A DNA stretch of 64,000 bases from JASGCK01 sp031538565 (GCA_031538565.1 JAVKLS010000032.1:13132-77131), one strand, 5' to 3'; counted from the first letter of the stretch, positions 15,899-23,804 are shown. The notes: generated from the letters alone by a model not told the origin. A program made the numbers and translations.

Positions 15899-16808
15899 AT
15901 TCATCATACGTATTGATGCCGCGCATTTGCAAAATCGTATTGCGAACCGCAGCCTCAACCAAAACCGCGATGTTACGCCCAGCCACCACTTGGAGCACGA
16001 CCTTGCGAATGGGTATGCCCAGCACATCACTAGAGAGCGGCTCTTCGGGCATACGGTCGTAATCTCGCTCCATGGTGTCCTTGCGTACCAAATGCACAAT
16101 TAAACGCAGGCGTAATCGGCGACGCACAGCGGTTTCGCCAAAAATGGCTCGAATGTCGAGCAGTCCAATGCCGCGCACTTCTAGGATGTTTTGCAAAAGC
16201 TCTGGGCAACGCCCTTCAATAATCGTTTGGTTGATGCGATACAAGTCCACCGCATCGTCCGCCACAAGGCCGTGTCCCCGCGAAATCAGCTCTAAGCCCA
16301 GCTCGCTTTTACCAAGCCCCGATTCGCCCGTGATGAGCACACCCAGACCCAAGATATCCATAAATACGCCGTGCACGGTGTCGCGATCTGCAAAGTGGCG
16401 CGACAAATATGCACGCAAAACGTCGATCACGTAGGCGGCAGAATCCATGCAAGTAAATAGCGGAATCTGCGCGTCATTGCACAGCTTGAGTAAGCTCTCG
16501 TCAGGCACGCCGCCGTCGCACAGAACCAAAGCAGGCGGCTCTAAATCGACGATGCGCGCCAGCCGTCGCTCGGCATCTTGCTGCGTAGCGCTACTGATGT
16601 AAGCGGCCTCGCGTTCGCCCAAAATTTGCACACGATACGGATGAATGTAGTTGAGATATCCCACCAAATCGGCAGCCGAGCGCGCGGCTCGCACTGCCAC
16701 CTCGTCAAAATGACGCTCCTTGGCTTGCTGACCCGCAACCCACTCCCATTTCAAAGTTTTTCTGTGGAATTGGAATAATTCATCGGCGCTGATAAAGCTA
16801 GGCTTCAT
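15858..16808 (-). CDS. hprK: HPr kinase/phosphorylase HprK
   Basis: Phosphorylates and dephosphorylates the seryl residue of HPr, linking carbon or energy state to the phosphotransferase regulatory chain. In betaproteobacteria it sits with ptsN in an incomplete PTS with regulatory roles. The 316 residues include the conserved His146 in VHGVFMDI, Walker A GESGLGKS at 161-168, LVADDAVDLYRI, and the family signature LEVRGIGLLDIRAIFG. Its ATG overlaps the end of ptsN by 4 bases. The 3' end overlaps fur by 41 bases. Confidence 0.96.
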   Translation of the reverse strand: MKPSFISADELFQFHRKTLKWEWVAGQQAKERHFDEVAVRAARSAADLVGYLNYIHPYRVQILGEREAAYISSATQQDAERRLARIVDLEPPALVLCDGGVPDESLLKLCNDAQIPLFTCMDSAAYVIDVLRAYLSRHFADRDTVHGVFMDILGLGVLITGESGLGKSELGLELISRGHGLVADDAVDLYRINQTIIEGRCPELLQNILEVRGIGLLDIRAIFGETAVRRRLRLRLIVHLVRKDTMERDYDRMPEEPLSSDVLGIPIRKVVLQVVAGRNIAVLVEAAVRNTILQMRGINTYDEFTKRQRALMDSPS

Positions 16809-17236
16809 AATGCCGCCATAAAGGTGCTTAAATCAGGCGCCGTTTTGAGAGCCTCACGCTTATCTTCATCGCCCAAAATTTCCGCCACATCCGCCAGTAA
16901 ATCCAAATGTTTTTGCGTGGCGCTTTCGGGAACCAACAAAACAAATAGCAAACTAACAGGATGGCCATCGACGGCATCAAAACCCAGCGGCTCTTTTAAT
17001 TGAAACGCAGCGATATAAGGTTCTTTTAAGCCTTTGATACGGCCATGCGGAATCGCAACACCATGCCCCAGCCCTGTGGAGCTAAGTCGCTCACGCGCAA
17101 ACAGACTATCCGTCACATGGATGCGCGAGATCCCTACCGTGCGCTCAAATAAAAACCCGACCTCTTCAAAGAAGCGTTTTTTACTTGTAACCTCAAATCC
17201 AAGCTGCACATGACTTGGATTCAGTAACTTTTGCAT
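16805..17236 (-). CDS. ptsN: PTS IIA-like nitrogen regulatory protein PtsN
   Basis: EIIA(Ntr) protein of 143 residues. It accepts phosphate from the NPr/EI(Ntr) relay and regulates potassium and nitrogen functions rather than sugar uptake. The phosphorylated histidine is His64 in GLGHGVAIPHGRI, and LLFVLLVPESATQKHLDLLADVAEIL is the standard C-terminal pattern. It overlaps hprK by 4 bases. Upstream, where hpf (ribosome hibernation factor) and rpoN normally lie in Burkholderiales, there is instead hns, 26 bases away, so the rpoN-hpf-ptsN linkage is broken here. Confidence 0.95.
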   Translation of the reverse strand: MQKLLNPSHVQLGFEVTSKKRFFEEVGFLFERTVGISRIHVTDSLFARERLSSTGLGHGVAIPHGRIKGLKEPYIAAFQLKEPLGFDAVDGHPVSLLFVLLVPESATQKHLDLLADVAEILGDEDKREALKTAPDLSTFMAAL

Positions 17237-17262
17237 ACGAGCCAGTCAATCTAAATGTGGGT

Positions 17263-17649
17263 TTAGATTTTGAACGACTCTTTGCTTGCGCCAGCGGCAA
17301 CTTTTGCAGCCAACCATTTGGGCATCTTGCCGCGCCCCGTCCAAGTGTCCCCCGTCGCGCTATCGCGGTATTTCGGAGCCACCGCCGCCCGCTTGTCAGA
17401 TGCCGCTTTCTTCGCGCCTCGAGCCGTCGCCCCTTTTTTAGACTTCGCCACCTTACCTTTGCCTTTGGCGACGCTTGCAGTTTTTTTACCCGGCGCAACT
17501 GTAATGCCAATATCCGCGTAGCCCAAACTATATAAATTGACTAAACGCTTAACTTCTTTGATGGCTACCGCCATTGCTTGCTTACGCATAATCTCAGCCT
17601 GTTTTTGCAAATCAATAATTTGCTGTTGAATCTCTTCAAATGTTTGCAT
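17263..17649 (-). CDS. hns: H-NS family DNA-binding protein with Lys/Ala-rich linker
   Basis: Nucleoid-associated silencer of 128 residues. The N-terminal oligomerisation helix (EEIQQQIIDLQKQAEIMRKQ) occupies residues 5-35. The C-terminal DNA-binding domain is at 93-113, with YRDSATGDTWTGRGKMPKWL, the AT-hook-like pattern of Burkholderiales H-NS. Between them, residues about 51-92 are an unusually long basic linker made of Lys, Ala and Gly, resembling histone H1-type tails. The gene has an AT-rich leader with a good -10 box and an AAAGGA Shine-Dalgarno sequence. It adjoins the MITE-bracketed amine oxidase, the kind of acquired DNA such proteins silence. Confidence 0.92.
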   Translation of the reverse strand: MQTFEEIQQQIIDLQKQAEIMRKQAMAVAIKEVKRLVNLYSLGYADIGITVAPGKKTASVAKGKGKVAKSKKGATARGAKKAASDKRAAVAPKYRDSATGDTWTGRGKMPKWLAAKVAAGASKESFKI

Positions 17650-17693
17650 TTTTAAATATCCTTTTAAAATAATTAACTAGAAACTTTAAATAA

Positions 17694-17699
17694 ATTATA
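17694..17699 (-). promoter_or_regulatory. Candidate -10 box of hns
   Basis: A perfect TATAAT on the minus strand about 45 bases before the hns ATG, within a strongly AT-rich stretch (17650-17750). No good -35 hexamer is seen at 16-18 bases; the AT-rich flank may act as an UP or curvature element. The rest of the gap (17700-17826) holds no gene. Confidence 0.5.
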
Positions 17700-17826
17700 C
17701 TGATTTAAATTTTTCGAGTTTACTTTTCTCATGAATTTTCTCATCAATCAACTATTGCCGAGTCGCCCGCATAATTGCCAGCCCAATATGTCCGCGTATT
17801 TTGAGTATCCAACATCAAGCAATTAA

Positions 17827-17935
17827 GGAGCCTCTGCAAAACTCCGTTCACCTTGAGCTTGCCGAAAGGTGGTCTAATCAAATCAAGTACTTCGACAGGC
17901 TCAGTCCGAACGCAATAGGGTTATGCAGAATGTCT
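17827..17935. repeat. MITE-like element, copy 1
   Basis: About 108 bases, 97% identical by eye to copy 2 (19676-19785), in the same orientation. The ends are imperfect inverted repeats: TCTGCAAAAC inside the left end and GTTATGCAGA inside the right end. Internal arms TTGAGCTTGCCGAA and TTCGACAGGCTCAG can pair to form a hairpin of the type widespread in proteobacterial intergenic DNA. It is flanked by TTAA on both sides, which fits a YTAR target duplication as made by IS5-group transposases. No protein-coding capacity is evident. It is probably non-autonomous. Confidence 0.8.
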
Positions 17936-18011
17936 TTAAGTTGTATTTGCAGTATCGGTATCGATCTGAGTAAACCTGCGATTTGTTCACCGTCATTTTG
18001 AAAGTTTTCAC

Positions 18012-19622
18012 ATGGGTACCTCCACGTCAGAAAAAAATACCCCTCCTCTTACCCGTCGCGACTTGCTGGCGTGGATTGGCAAAACCGCTGGTGCTTCGGC
18101 CATGTACGACACCATGATCAGCATGGGTTTATTGGCTATGCCGTCGGCATTTGCAGCCAGCAACTTGAATGCTTTGCCACCAGGGCAGGGCAAGGCGGTG
18201 CTTATTTTGGGCGCGGGTATATCGGGGCTGATGGCCGCTTATGAGCTGCAAAAGCGTGGCTACAACTGCGAGATTTTGGAGTTGCTCGATCGCCCTGGTG
18301 GGCGCAACTTCACGGCACGAAAGGGCAGCAAAGTGGTGGAGGACACGGGTCCCAACGGCAGAACGGAACAGATTTGCGATTTTGACGATGGTCTGTACAT
18401 GAACATGGGGCCAGCAAGGCTGCCGTTTCACCACGAGCGTTGTATGCACTACTGCAATGAGTTGAAGATTCCCCTAGAGGTGTATGTCATGTCCAACATG
18501 GCCAATTTGTACCAGTCAGACAAGGCTTTTGGGGGCAAGGCCGTGCCACGCTACAGACTGGCTAATGATGTGAATTACCACGTTGCGGATTTGCTGAGCA
18601 AAGCGGTCAACCAAGGTGCTTTGAATGAGCAGCTCACTGGCATCGACAAGAAAGCCTTTGTGGCAATGCTGGGGCAGTTTGGTGCCACGATGTCCAGCAA
18701 CACCGTGGGCTCGGACACGCCACGCAACCTGTGCGCCGAGCCCATGACGGTTCAAGCCATGTGTCACCCCAACCCACATCTGCCCTTGCCCGAAATGATG
18801 CAATCCGCCTTTTGGAACAACCCTTTCTTCCAGCCTTTTGAGGGTGATTGGGAGCCGACCTTGTTTCAACCCGTGGGCGGCATGGACAAATTGGTGGATG
18901 CTTTTGTCAAGCATGTGGGGCACCGCATTCGATATCGCGCCAAGGTCAATCAGATTGAAGTGGCGTCAGAAGCGGTGCGGGTGCATTACACCGACATAGA
19001 GACTGGCAAACATTTAGAAGTGCGGGGTGACTATGTGCTCAGCTCCATTCCCTTGCCCAAATTGGTGGATATTTCGAATAATTTTTCAGAGGAATACCGT
19101 GCAGCGGTGCGTGCGGCCAAGCCAGGGGCGCTTTATAAGCTGGCCTGGCAGTCCAACCAAAGGTTTTGGGAGAAGTCACCTTACGCCATTTTTGGCGGCA
19201 TTAGCTACACCGACTCCATGCTCACGCAGATGTGGTATCCGTCGAATGACTATTTCAGCGCCAAAGGAGTTTTGCCAGGCTGTTATTGTTACGACGCGCA
19301 AGCGAAGGCGTATGGCAACATGAGCTTGACCGAACGCATCCGTGCCGCACGCCGCGACGGCGTCAAGCTGCATCCAGAAATGCAGCGCGAAGATCTGTTA
19401 CCCAGCAACAAAGCCGTGAGCATTGCGTGGCACCAAGTCGAGGGGCAAAGCGGTGGCTACACCCTGTGGAACCACGCTGACCCAAAAACCGAAAAACATT
19501 ACCAGCGTTTGCTCAAACCCGAGGGACGTTTTTTTGTCATCGGTGATCAGCTGTCGCCCTTGCCCGGCTGGCAAGAGGGTGCGTTTATGTCAGCTGAAAA
19601 CGCTATCAATCAGTTAGTTTAA
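18012..19622 (+). CDS. Tat-exported flavin monoamine/L-amino acid oxidase
   Basis: FAD-dependent amine oxidase of 536 residues. The N-terminus has a twin-arginine motif TRRDLLAW (Arg15-Arg16) followed by a moderately hydrophobic stretch ending PSAFAAS, so Tat export is likely. The ADP-binding fingerprint AVLILGAGISGLMAAYEL is at residues 62-79, followed by ELLDRPGGRNFT. The C-terminal FAD site is FFVIGDQLSPLPGWQEGAFMSAENA. MNMGPARLPFHHERCMHYC resembles L-amino acid oxidases rather than polyamine oxidases, but the substrate is not certain. It stands alone between two MITE-like direct repeats, and its codon choice looks different by eye from neighbouring housekeeping genes. It was probably acquired. 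Confidence 0.85.
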   Translation: MGTSTSEKNTPPLTRRDLLAWIGKTAGASAMYDTMISMGLLAMPSAFAASNLNALPPGQGKAVLILGAGISGLMAAYELQKRGYNCEILELLDRPGGRNFTARKGSKVVEDTGPNGRTEQICDFDDGLYMNMGPARLPFHHERCMHYCNELKIPLEVYVMSNMANLYQSDKAFGGKAVPRYRLANDVNYHVADLLSKAVNQGALNEQLTGIDKKAFVAMLGQFGATMSSNTVGSDTPRNLCAEPMTVQAMCHPNPHLPLPEMMQSAFWNNPFFQPFEGDWEPTLFQPVGGMDKLVDAFVKHVGHRIRYRAKVNQIEVASEAVRVHYTDIETGKHLEVRGDYVLSSIPLPKLVDISNNFSEEYRAAVRAAKPGALYKLAWQSNQRFWEKSPYAIFGGISYTDSMLTQMWYPSNDYFSAKGVLPGCYCYDAQAKAYGNMSLTERIRAARRDGVKLHPEMQREDLLPSNKAVSIAWHQVEGQSGGYTLWNHADPKTEKHYQRLLKPEGRFFVIGDQLSPLPGWQEGAFMSAENAINQLV

Positions 19623-19675
19623 ACCGATGATGCGCTCAAAAACCTGCGCCATAATCGTGCAGCTCATGGGGTTAG

Positions 19676-19785
19676 GGAGCCTCTGCAAAACTCCGTTCAC
19701 CTTGAGCTTGTCGAAAGGTGGTTCTAATCAAATCAAGAACTTCGACAGGCTCAGTCCGAACGCAATAGGGTTATGCAGAATGTCC
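19676..19785. repeat. MITE-like element, copy 2
   Basis: Second copy of the element at 17827-17935, direct orientation, differing by one inserted base and about two or three substitutions. The same near-terminal inverted repeat and internal TTGAGCTTGTCGAA / TTCGACAGGCTCAG hairpin are present. The flanks are TTAG on the left and CTAG on the right, an imperfect YTAR pair. Together with copy 1 it brackets the amine oxidase gene. The remaining intergenic DNA to 19878 shows no gene. Confidence 0.8.
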
Positions 19786-19878
19786 CTAGGTTTTTGCCCG
19801 TACTTGCAGTAGCTCTTAATTGAAGGGCTCGCCCGTGTAGAGCTATTTTTCATTCTCTTTTTTATTGGAATACTTGCC

Positions 19879-20331
19879 ATGTTTTTTCGTCCACTATTCA
19901 TCACTCTTCTTACCTTCGCAGGACTCGTATCGGCTTATGCGGAAGACACGAAACCGTCCGAACCAAAACCTGCGGCAGCTAAAACCGCTGCGAGCCCGTT
20001 GGACAAAGCACGCGCTTTGATCAAAAACCAACAATGGACGCAAGCGATCGTCGAATTAAAAACACTGTCGCCCAATGCCGATGTCTACAACTTATTAGGC
20101 TTTTCGTCGCGTAAAAACGGCCAGCTCAAAGAGGCCTTTGCCTATTACGACAAGGCGCTGAGTCTCGATCCTGCGCACAAAGGCGCACTGGAATATCAGG
20201 GTGAAGCCTTTTTGATGGCCAAGCAACCCGCGCAGGCGCAGACCAATCTGGCACGCTTGAAAACTCTTTGCGGTGGCACCCAGTGCGAAGAGTATCAAGA
20301 TCTAGAAGCAGCGATCAAAAAGCACCTATAA
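19879..20331 (+). CDS. Periplasmic tetratricopeptide repeat protein
   Basis: Protein of 150 residues with a Sec signal peptide (MFFRPLFITLLTFAGLVSAYA, cleavage likely before EDTK). A Pro/Ala/Lys-rich spacer follows, then two to three TPR units. NADVYNLLGFSSRKNGQLKE and AFAYYDKALSLDPAHKGALE form the clearest repeat, followed by YQGEAFLMAKQPAQAQTNLA. Two cysteines near the C-terminus (LCGGTQCEE) could form a disulfide in the periplasm. It probably acts as a small protein-interaction module, but no partner can be named. It is convergent with rfbD, with 8 bases between. Confidence 0.75.
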   Translation: MFFRPLFITLLTFAGLVSAYAEDTKPSEPKPAAAKTAASPLDKARALIKNQQWTQAIVELKTLSPNADVYNLLGFSSRKNGQLKEAFAYYDKALSLDPAHKGALEYQGEAFLMAKQPAQAQTNLARLKTLCGGTQCEEYQDLEAAIKKHL

Positions 20332-20339
20332 GTTTTCAA

Positions 20340-21215
20340 TCAGGGCTTGAGATGCTGTAAAAGTTGGTCAATGCCTTTTTGCCAAGGTGGGGGCGAAATA
20401 CCAAAACAGCGCGAAAGTTTAGAGCAATCGAGCCGTGAGTTATGCGGACGCTTGGCGGGTGTGGGGAATGCGCTTGAGGGAACAGAGCCAATAGCGCCCT
20501 GCCGCACCTTGATGGGAAAGCCAAGCTCGCGTGCTTTGGCAATCAAATAACTGGCGTAACCGTGCCACGACACTTCGCCTGCGGCCGTGGCGTGGTAGAT
20601 GCCGCCTGAGTCCCCACCCCATTGGTTTGCTATGGTCGCGGTGATGTCTGCCAACCACGCCGCATCGGTAGGTGTGCCAATTTGATCATCAATAACTGAC
20701 AGCGTGTCTCGCTCCAAAGCCAGGCGCAGCATGGTTTTCGCGAAGTTGCCACCCTCTTTGGCGTACACCCAACTGGTGCGAAAAATCAGGTACTGACAAC
20801 CGCTGGCGACAATGGATTGCTCCCCTGCCAATTTGCTTACGCCATAACAGTTCAGTGGTGCGGTCAAGGCATCTTCCGCCCAAGGTTTTGTGCCAGAACC
20901 ATCAAACACGTAATCGGTAGAGTAATGAATCAGCCCTGCACTTATCTTGCGCGCCACATCGGCGAGTACAGCAGGCGCGGCGGCGTTGATGGCGTGCGCC
21001 AGCGCAGGCTCTGATTCGGCTTTATCCACAGCGGTATAGGCCGCAGCGTTCACAATGAGGTCTGGTTTGCAAGCCAGCACCTTGGCGCCAAGTGCGTCCA
21101 CATCGGATAAGTCACACGCTGCGCGCCCCCATGCGACGAGCTCGCCCATGTCCGCAAGACGATGCGTCAGTTCGCCCCCTAGTTGTCCGTCTTTACCAAG
21201 TAATAAAATTTTCAT
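20340..21215 (-). CDS. rfbD: dTDP-4-dehydrorhamnose reductase RfbD
   Basis: Final enzyme of dTDP-L-rhamnose synthesis. It reduces dTDP-4-dehydro-L-rhamnose for use in lipopolysaccharide or other glycans. The start at 21215 gives 291 residues beginning MKILLLGKDGQLGGEL, the Rossmann motif of the family. A longer frame from 21296 would add residues encoded by the rfbB relic in another frame. YSTDYVFDGSGTKPW and the catalytic YGVSKLAGEQ are typical, as is FRTSWVYAKEGGNFAKTML. The other pathway genes rfbA and rfbC are not adjacent. Upstream is only a 30-codon remnant of rfbB. Confidence 0.92.
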   Translation of the reverse strand: MKILLLGKDGQLGGELTHRLADMGELVAWGRAACDLSDVDALGAKVLACKPDLIVNAAAYTAVDKAESEPALAHAINAAAPAVLADVARKISAGLIHYSTDYVFDGSGTKPWAEDALTAPLNCYGVSKLAGEQSIVASGCQYLIFRTSWVYAKEGGNFAKTMLRLALERDTLSVIDDQIGTPTDAAWLADITATIANQWGGDSGGIYHATAAGEVSWHGYASYLIAKARELGFPIKVRQGAIGSVPSSAFPTPAKRPHNSRLDCSKLSRCFGISPPPWQKGIDQLLQHLKP

Positions 21216-21219
21216 AAAG

Positions 21220-21312
21220 CTAATCGCGCACTTCCTGCCCGCCGCCACACTCGAACCACTCGAGCACCAAATGGCGACCAATAAAACCAGCATCACCCAA
21301 CACCAAAATCAA
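21220..21312 (-). pseudogene. rfbB: N-terminal relic of dTDP-glucose 4,6-dehydratase (rfbB)
   Basis: A 30-codon reading frame from a TTG at 21312 to TAG at 21220 encodes ILVLGDAGFIGRHLVLEW after the start codon. This matches the extreme N-terminus of RfbB/NAD-sugar dehydratases (ILVTGGAGFIGSNFVL-type Rossmann motif). It then ends within about ten unrelated residues. The TTG overlaps the xerC stop codon as TTGA, has AAAGGA upstream, and rfbD begins 4 bases after the TAG. The body of rfbB appears deleted, leaving its start region in the place where an intact rfbB precedes rfbD in related genomes. Whether the fragment is translated is unknown. Confidence 0.65.
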
Positions 21313-22277
21313 GACTTGTCCTTTGTGAGTTTTGCTCTTGGATGGCTATTGTCGTAAATTTTGGCAAGATGCTGAAAATCCAGCCGCGTATAGACCTGTG
21401 TACTAGCAATCGAGCTATGGCCCAGCAGTTCCTGCACGGCACGCAAATCGCCACTTGACTGCAAAACGTGACTGGCAAAACTGTGACGCAGCATATGCGG
21501 GTGAACCGCGGATGCCAACCCCGCCGCCAAGCTGCGACTTCGTAGCACGCGCCATACGGCGTGGCGCGTCATGCGCTTGCCTTTAGCGTCCAGCAGCAGC
21601 GCTGGTTCTGACGTTTGACGCATCGGCTGATAAGCAAAAAACGCCTGGACAGCTTTGTTGCCCAGCGGGGTCATGCGACGCTTGCCGCCTTTGCCAAAAA
21701 CATGAACCTCACCCGCCTGAGCATCAATCCAGCCTCGACCTTCGCGCATGGCTGCGTCGCTTGACGCCGCGTCAAGTCCTACCAACTCACTCACCCGCAA
21801 ACCGCAGCCATAGAGCAACTCGACAATCAGCGCATCCCGAGTGGCCATGAGGTTGACCTCTTTGGCTTCGTATTGCGCTAGCGCCATTGCCGCATCCACA
21901 CCCAGCGCTTTGGGCAATGGTTTGGCAGATTTGGGAGGCTTGATATCAAGGCACGGGTTGTGCGCGATCTCACCATTGGCAACTAACCATTTATAAAAAC
22001 CACGCCAACTAGACAGTTGCAGCGCCAGAGTTTTTGCACCCTTGCCCGCGCTGTGGCTGCTGGCAATCCAGCGGCGGATATGCGAATGTTGCACTTCGTG
22101 CAACATGGTGGACTGCGTGTCGCACAGCATTTGCAATTGAGCCAGCGCCTGCGCGTACAAATCGACGGTGCTGACAGCAAGCCGCTTGCCTACGCGAATG
22201 TGCTCAAGGTAGCGGGCAATGCTGCCCGCACGCTCGAGACCGCCGTTAAATGAGCAGGGCTGCATGGGCGAGTTCAC
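21309..22277 (-). CDS. xerC: Site-specific tyrosine recombinase XerC
   Basis: Partner of XerD in resolving chromosome dimers at dif during division. The 322 residues have an N-terminal SAM-like core-binding domain and the catalytic set Arg161 (GCGLRVSEL), Lys in FGKGGKRR, His261 and Arg264 in HPHMLRHSFASH, His287 in LLGHSSIAST, and the nucleophile Tyr296 in QVYTRLD. It overlaps the DUF484 gene by 32 bases, the common dapF-DUF484-xerC arrangement. Its stop codon overlaps the rfbB relic. XerD is encoded 4 kb away at 26163-27044. Confidence 0.94.
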   Translation of the reverse strand: MNSPMQPCSFNGGLERAGSIARYLEHIRVGKRLAVSTVDLYAQALAQLQMLCDTQSTMLHEVQHSHIRRWIASSHSAGKGAKTLALQLSSWRGFYKWLVANGEIAHNPCLDIKPPKSAKPLPKALGVDAAMALAQYEAKEVNLMATRDALIVELLYGCGLRVSELVGLDAASSDAAMREGRGWIDAQAGEVHVFGKGGKRRMTPLGNKAVQAFFAYQPMRQTSEPALLLDAKGKRMTRHAVWRVLRSRSLAAGLASAVHPHMLRHSFASHVLQSSGDLRAVQELLGHSSIASTQVYTRLDFQHLAKIYDNSHPRAKLTKDKS

Positions 22278-22860
22278 CCAATCTGGTTAAAAACTCCGTG
22301 CCCATGTTGGAGACAAAACGGCGCGGATCGGTGGACGCGAGCACGAGCAAACCCACCGAGGACAAAGGAATAATCGCCAGCGACTGCGCCGCAAAGCCTC
22401 CCAAGCAAGCGCCTAAATTCATATCTTGAAAAAACGAATCTGCCCACAAACCACAAACGGGCGCAGTCATGGCAAGCGCCTTGTCTTGCGAAGACTTGCG
22501 AGCATCAATCGCCACAAAAGGGACATCAAAAATACTTTGCAAACTACTCGTGAGGTGCGTTTGGGCTGCGTCTGTTCCTGCGTAAGTCAGTAAACCTAGC
22601 ATCCATAGATGCAGCTTGCCAGCTAGCTCCACATTTTCTTTACCGATGCCGAGTAAATTGTGCAGTTTTCTCTCTAGCGATTTAAACTTTTCGCGCTGCA
22701 ACTCAAGCTGTCTGTCTGCTAAACTAATTGCACGCCCGCTGTGCGGATGCATGAGTTGCACCGAGGCGAGCAGCTCGGCATGGCGCAAAAAGAAATCAGG
22801 CGTACGCAGCAAATAGTCCGCGATATCGCCCTCAGTGAAATTGTGAGATTGATCAGTCAT
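22246..22860 (-). CDS. DUF484 (GAF-like) protein
   Basis: Protein of 204 residues of the DUF484 family, which has a GAF-like fold and is almost always linked to dapF and xerC. EGDIADYLLRTPDFFLRHAELL is the conserved N-terminal motif. The helix SLADRQLELQREKFKSLERKL is probably a coiled coil. The C-terminal GAF-like part includes LSSVGLLVLASTDPRRF and ends in GTEFLTRLGELAHAAL. No catalytic residues are known, and its function in the family is undefined. The gene overlaps dapF by 4 bases and xerC by 32, indicating one transcript. Confidence 0.9.
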   Translation of the reverse strand: MTDQSHNFTEGDIADYLLRTPDFFLRHAELLASVQLMHPHSGRAISLADRQLELQREKFKSLERKLHNLLGIGKENVELAGKLHLWMLGLLTYAGTDAAQTHLTSSLQSIFDVPFVAIDARKSSQDKALAMTAPVCGLWADSFFQDMNLGACLGGFAAQSLAIIPLSSVGLLVLASTDPRRFVSNMGTEFLTRLGELAHAALLI

Positions 22861-23669
22861 AACTCAATCGTACCTTGATAAACCGTGACCGCAGGTCCCG
22901 TCATCCAAATAGAAGCACCTGCCGTGCCCAGATCCCAGCGAATAGTCAACTCTCCGCCCAGCACCGAAACACGCACCGCAGACTTCAGCAACCCCATCTG
23001 AATGCCCGCCACGACCGCCGCGCAAGCACCCGTGCCGCAGGCCAGCGTCTCGCCCGCACCGCGCTCATATACGCGCAGCTTAATGTGAGAAGGGTTCACT
23101 ACCTGCATAAACCCCACATTCACCCCTTCAGGGAAGGCGGGGTTGTTTTGAATAGCAGGGCCGCGCAGCGCAACAGGCGCAGTTTGCACATCGCGCACTA
23201 GGCATACGGCGTGTGGATTCCCTACTGATAACACATAGTTCCAGTCCACCTGCGTCTCCGCGCTTGGCGTGATGTAGGGAATTTGCGCCGCCGAAAAAAT
23301 AGGCGCGCCCATATCCACTGTGACGTGTTGATCGGCCGTTTCTGTCAGCGTCAGTACACGCGATTTGGTACGCACTTTGATGGTTGTTTGATCTGTCAAA
23401 CCCTGCTCGCGCACAAAGCGAACAAAGCAGCGCGCCCCATTGCCGCAGTGCGCCACTTCACTGCCGTCGTTGTTGTGAATGACGTAATCAAAATCAACGT
23501 CAAGGCTAGACGCAGCACGTACCGACAAAATTTGATCTGCACCCACACCAAGATGGCGATCGCCCAAGCGGCGGTAGTCGGCGGGCGTTAGATTAAAAAG
23601 CGAACGCGTTTCGTCAAGCACCACAAAGTCGTTACCCGCGCCTTGCATTTTGGTAAAAGGAATCTTCAT
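22857..23669 (-). CDS. dapF: Diaminopimelate epimerase DapF
   Basis: Converts LL- to meso-diaminopimelate, the precursor of lysine and of the peptidoglycan cross-link residue added by MurE. The 270 residues show two homologous halves, each with its catalytic cysteine: Cys75 in HCGNGARC and Cys211 in LACGTGACAA. MKIPFTKMQGAGNDFVVLDE and GVGADQIL at the N-terminus and GNPHAVCLV in the second half are diagnostic. It uses no cofactor. It is the first gene of dapF-DUF484-xerC. The 135 bases between it and miaB hold no recognisable gene. Confidence 0.96.
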   Translation of the reverse strand: MKIPFTKMQGAGNDFVVLDETRSLFNLTPADYRRLGDRHLGVGADQILSVRAASSLDVDFDYVIHNNDGSEVAHCGNGARCFVRFVREQGLTDQTTIKVRTKSRVLTLTETADQHVTVDMGAPIFSAAQIPYITPSAETQVDWNYVLSVGNPHAVCLVRDVQTAPVALRGPAIQNNPAFPEGVNVGFMQVVNPSHIKLRVYERGAGETLACGTGACAAVVAGIQMGLLKSAVRVSVLGGELTIRWDLGTAGASIWMTGPAVTVYQGTIEL

Positions 23670-23804
23670 TCGGCGATGATAGCAATCTTGAACTTTTCTG
23701 ACCTTCGTCGCAAAGACTTAAAGCCGAAAACAAATACCTCTTCGCCAATTTTGGCGGGCTGCCTGCCTATAACGATGCAACACGCGCAGTCGATTTTTTG
23801 GCAA

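Noticed and set aside
17801..18001. Two similar short peptides encoded at 17801-18001 and 19627-19812
   Set aside because: They resemble each other only because both run through the same MITE-like repeat; no start signals or protein family.
23670..23804. Possible gene or terminator between miaB and dapF
   Set aside because: Only a short CGCCAA/TTGGCG inverted repeat is present, without a T run; no reading frame of note.
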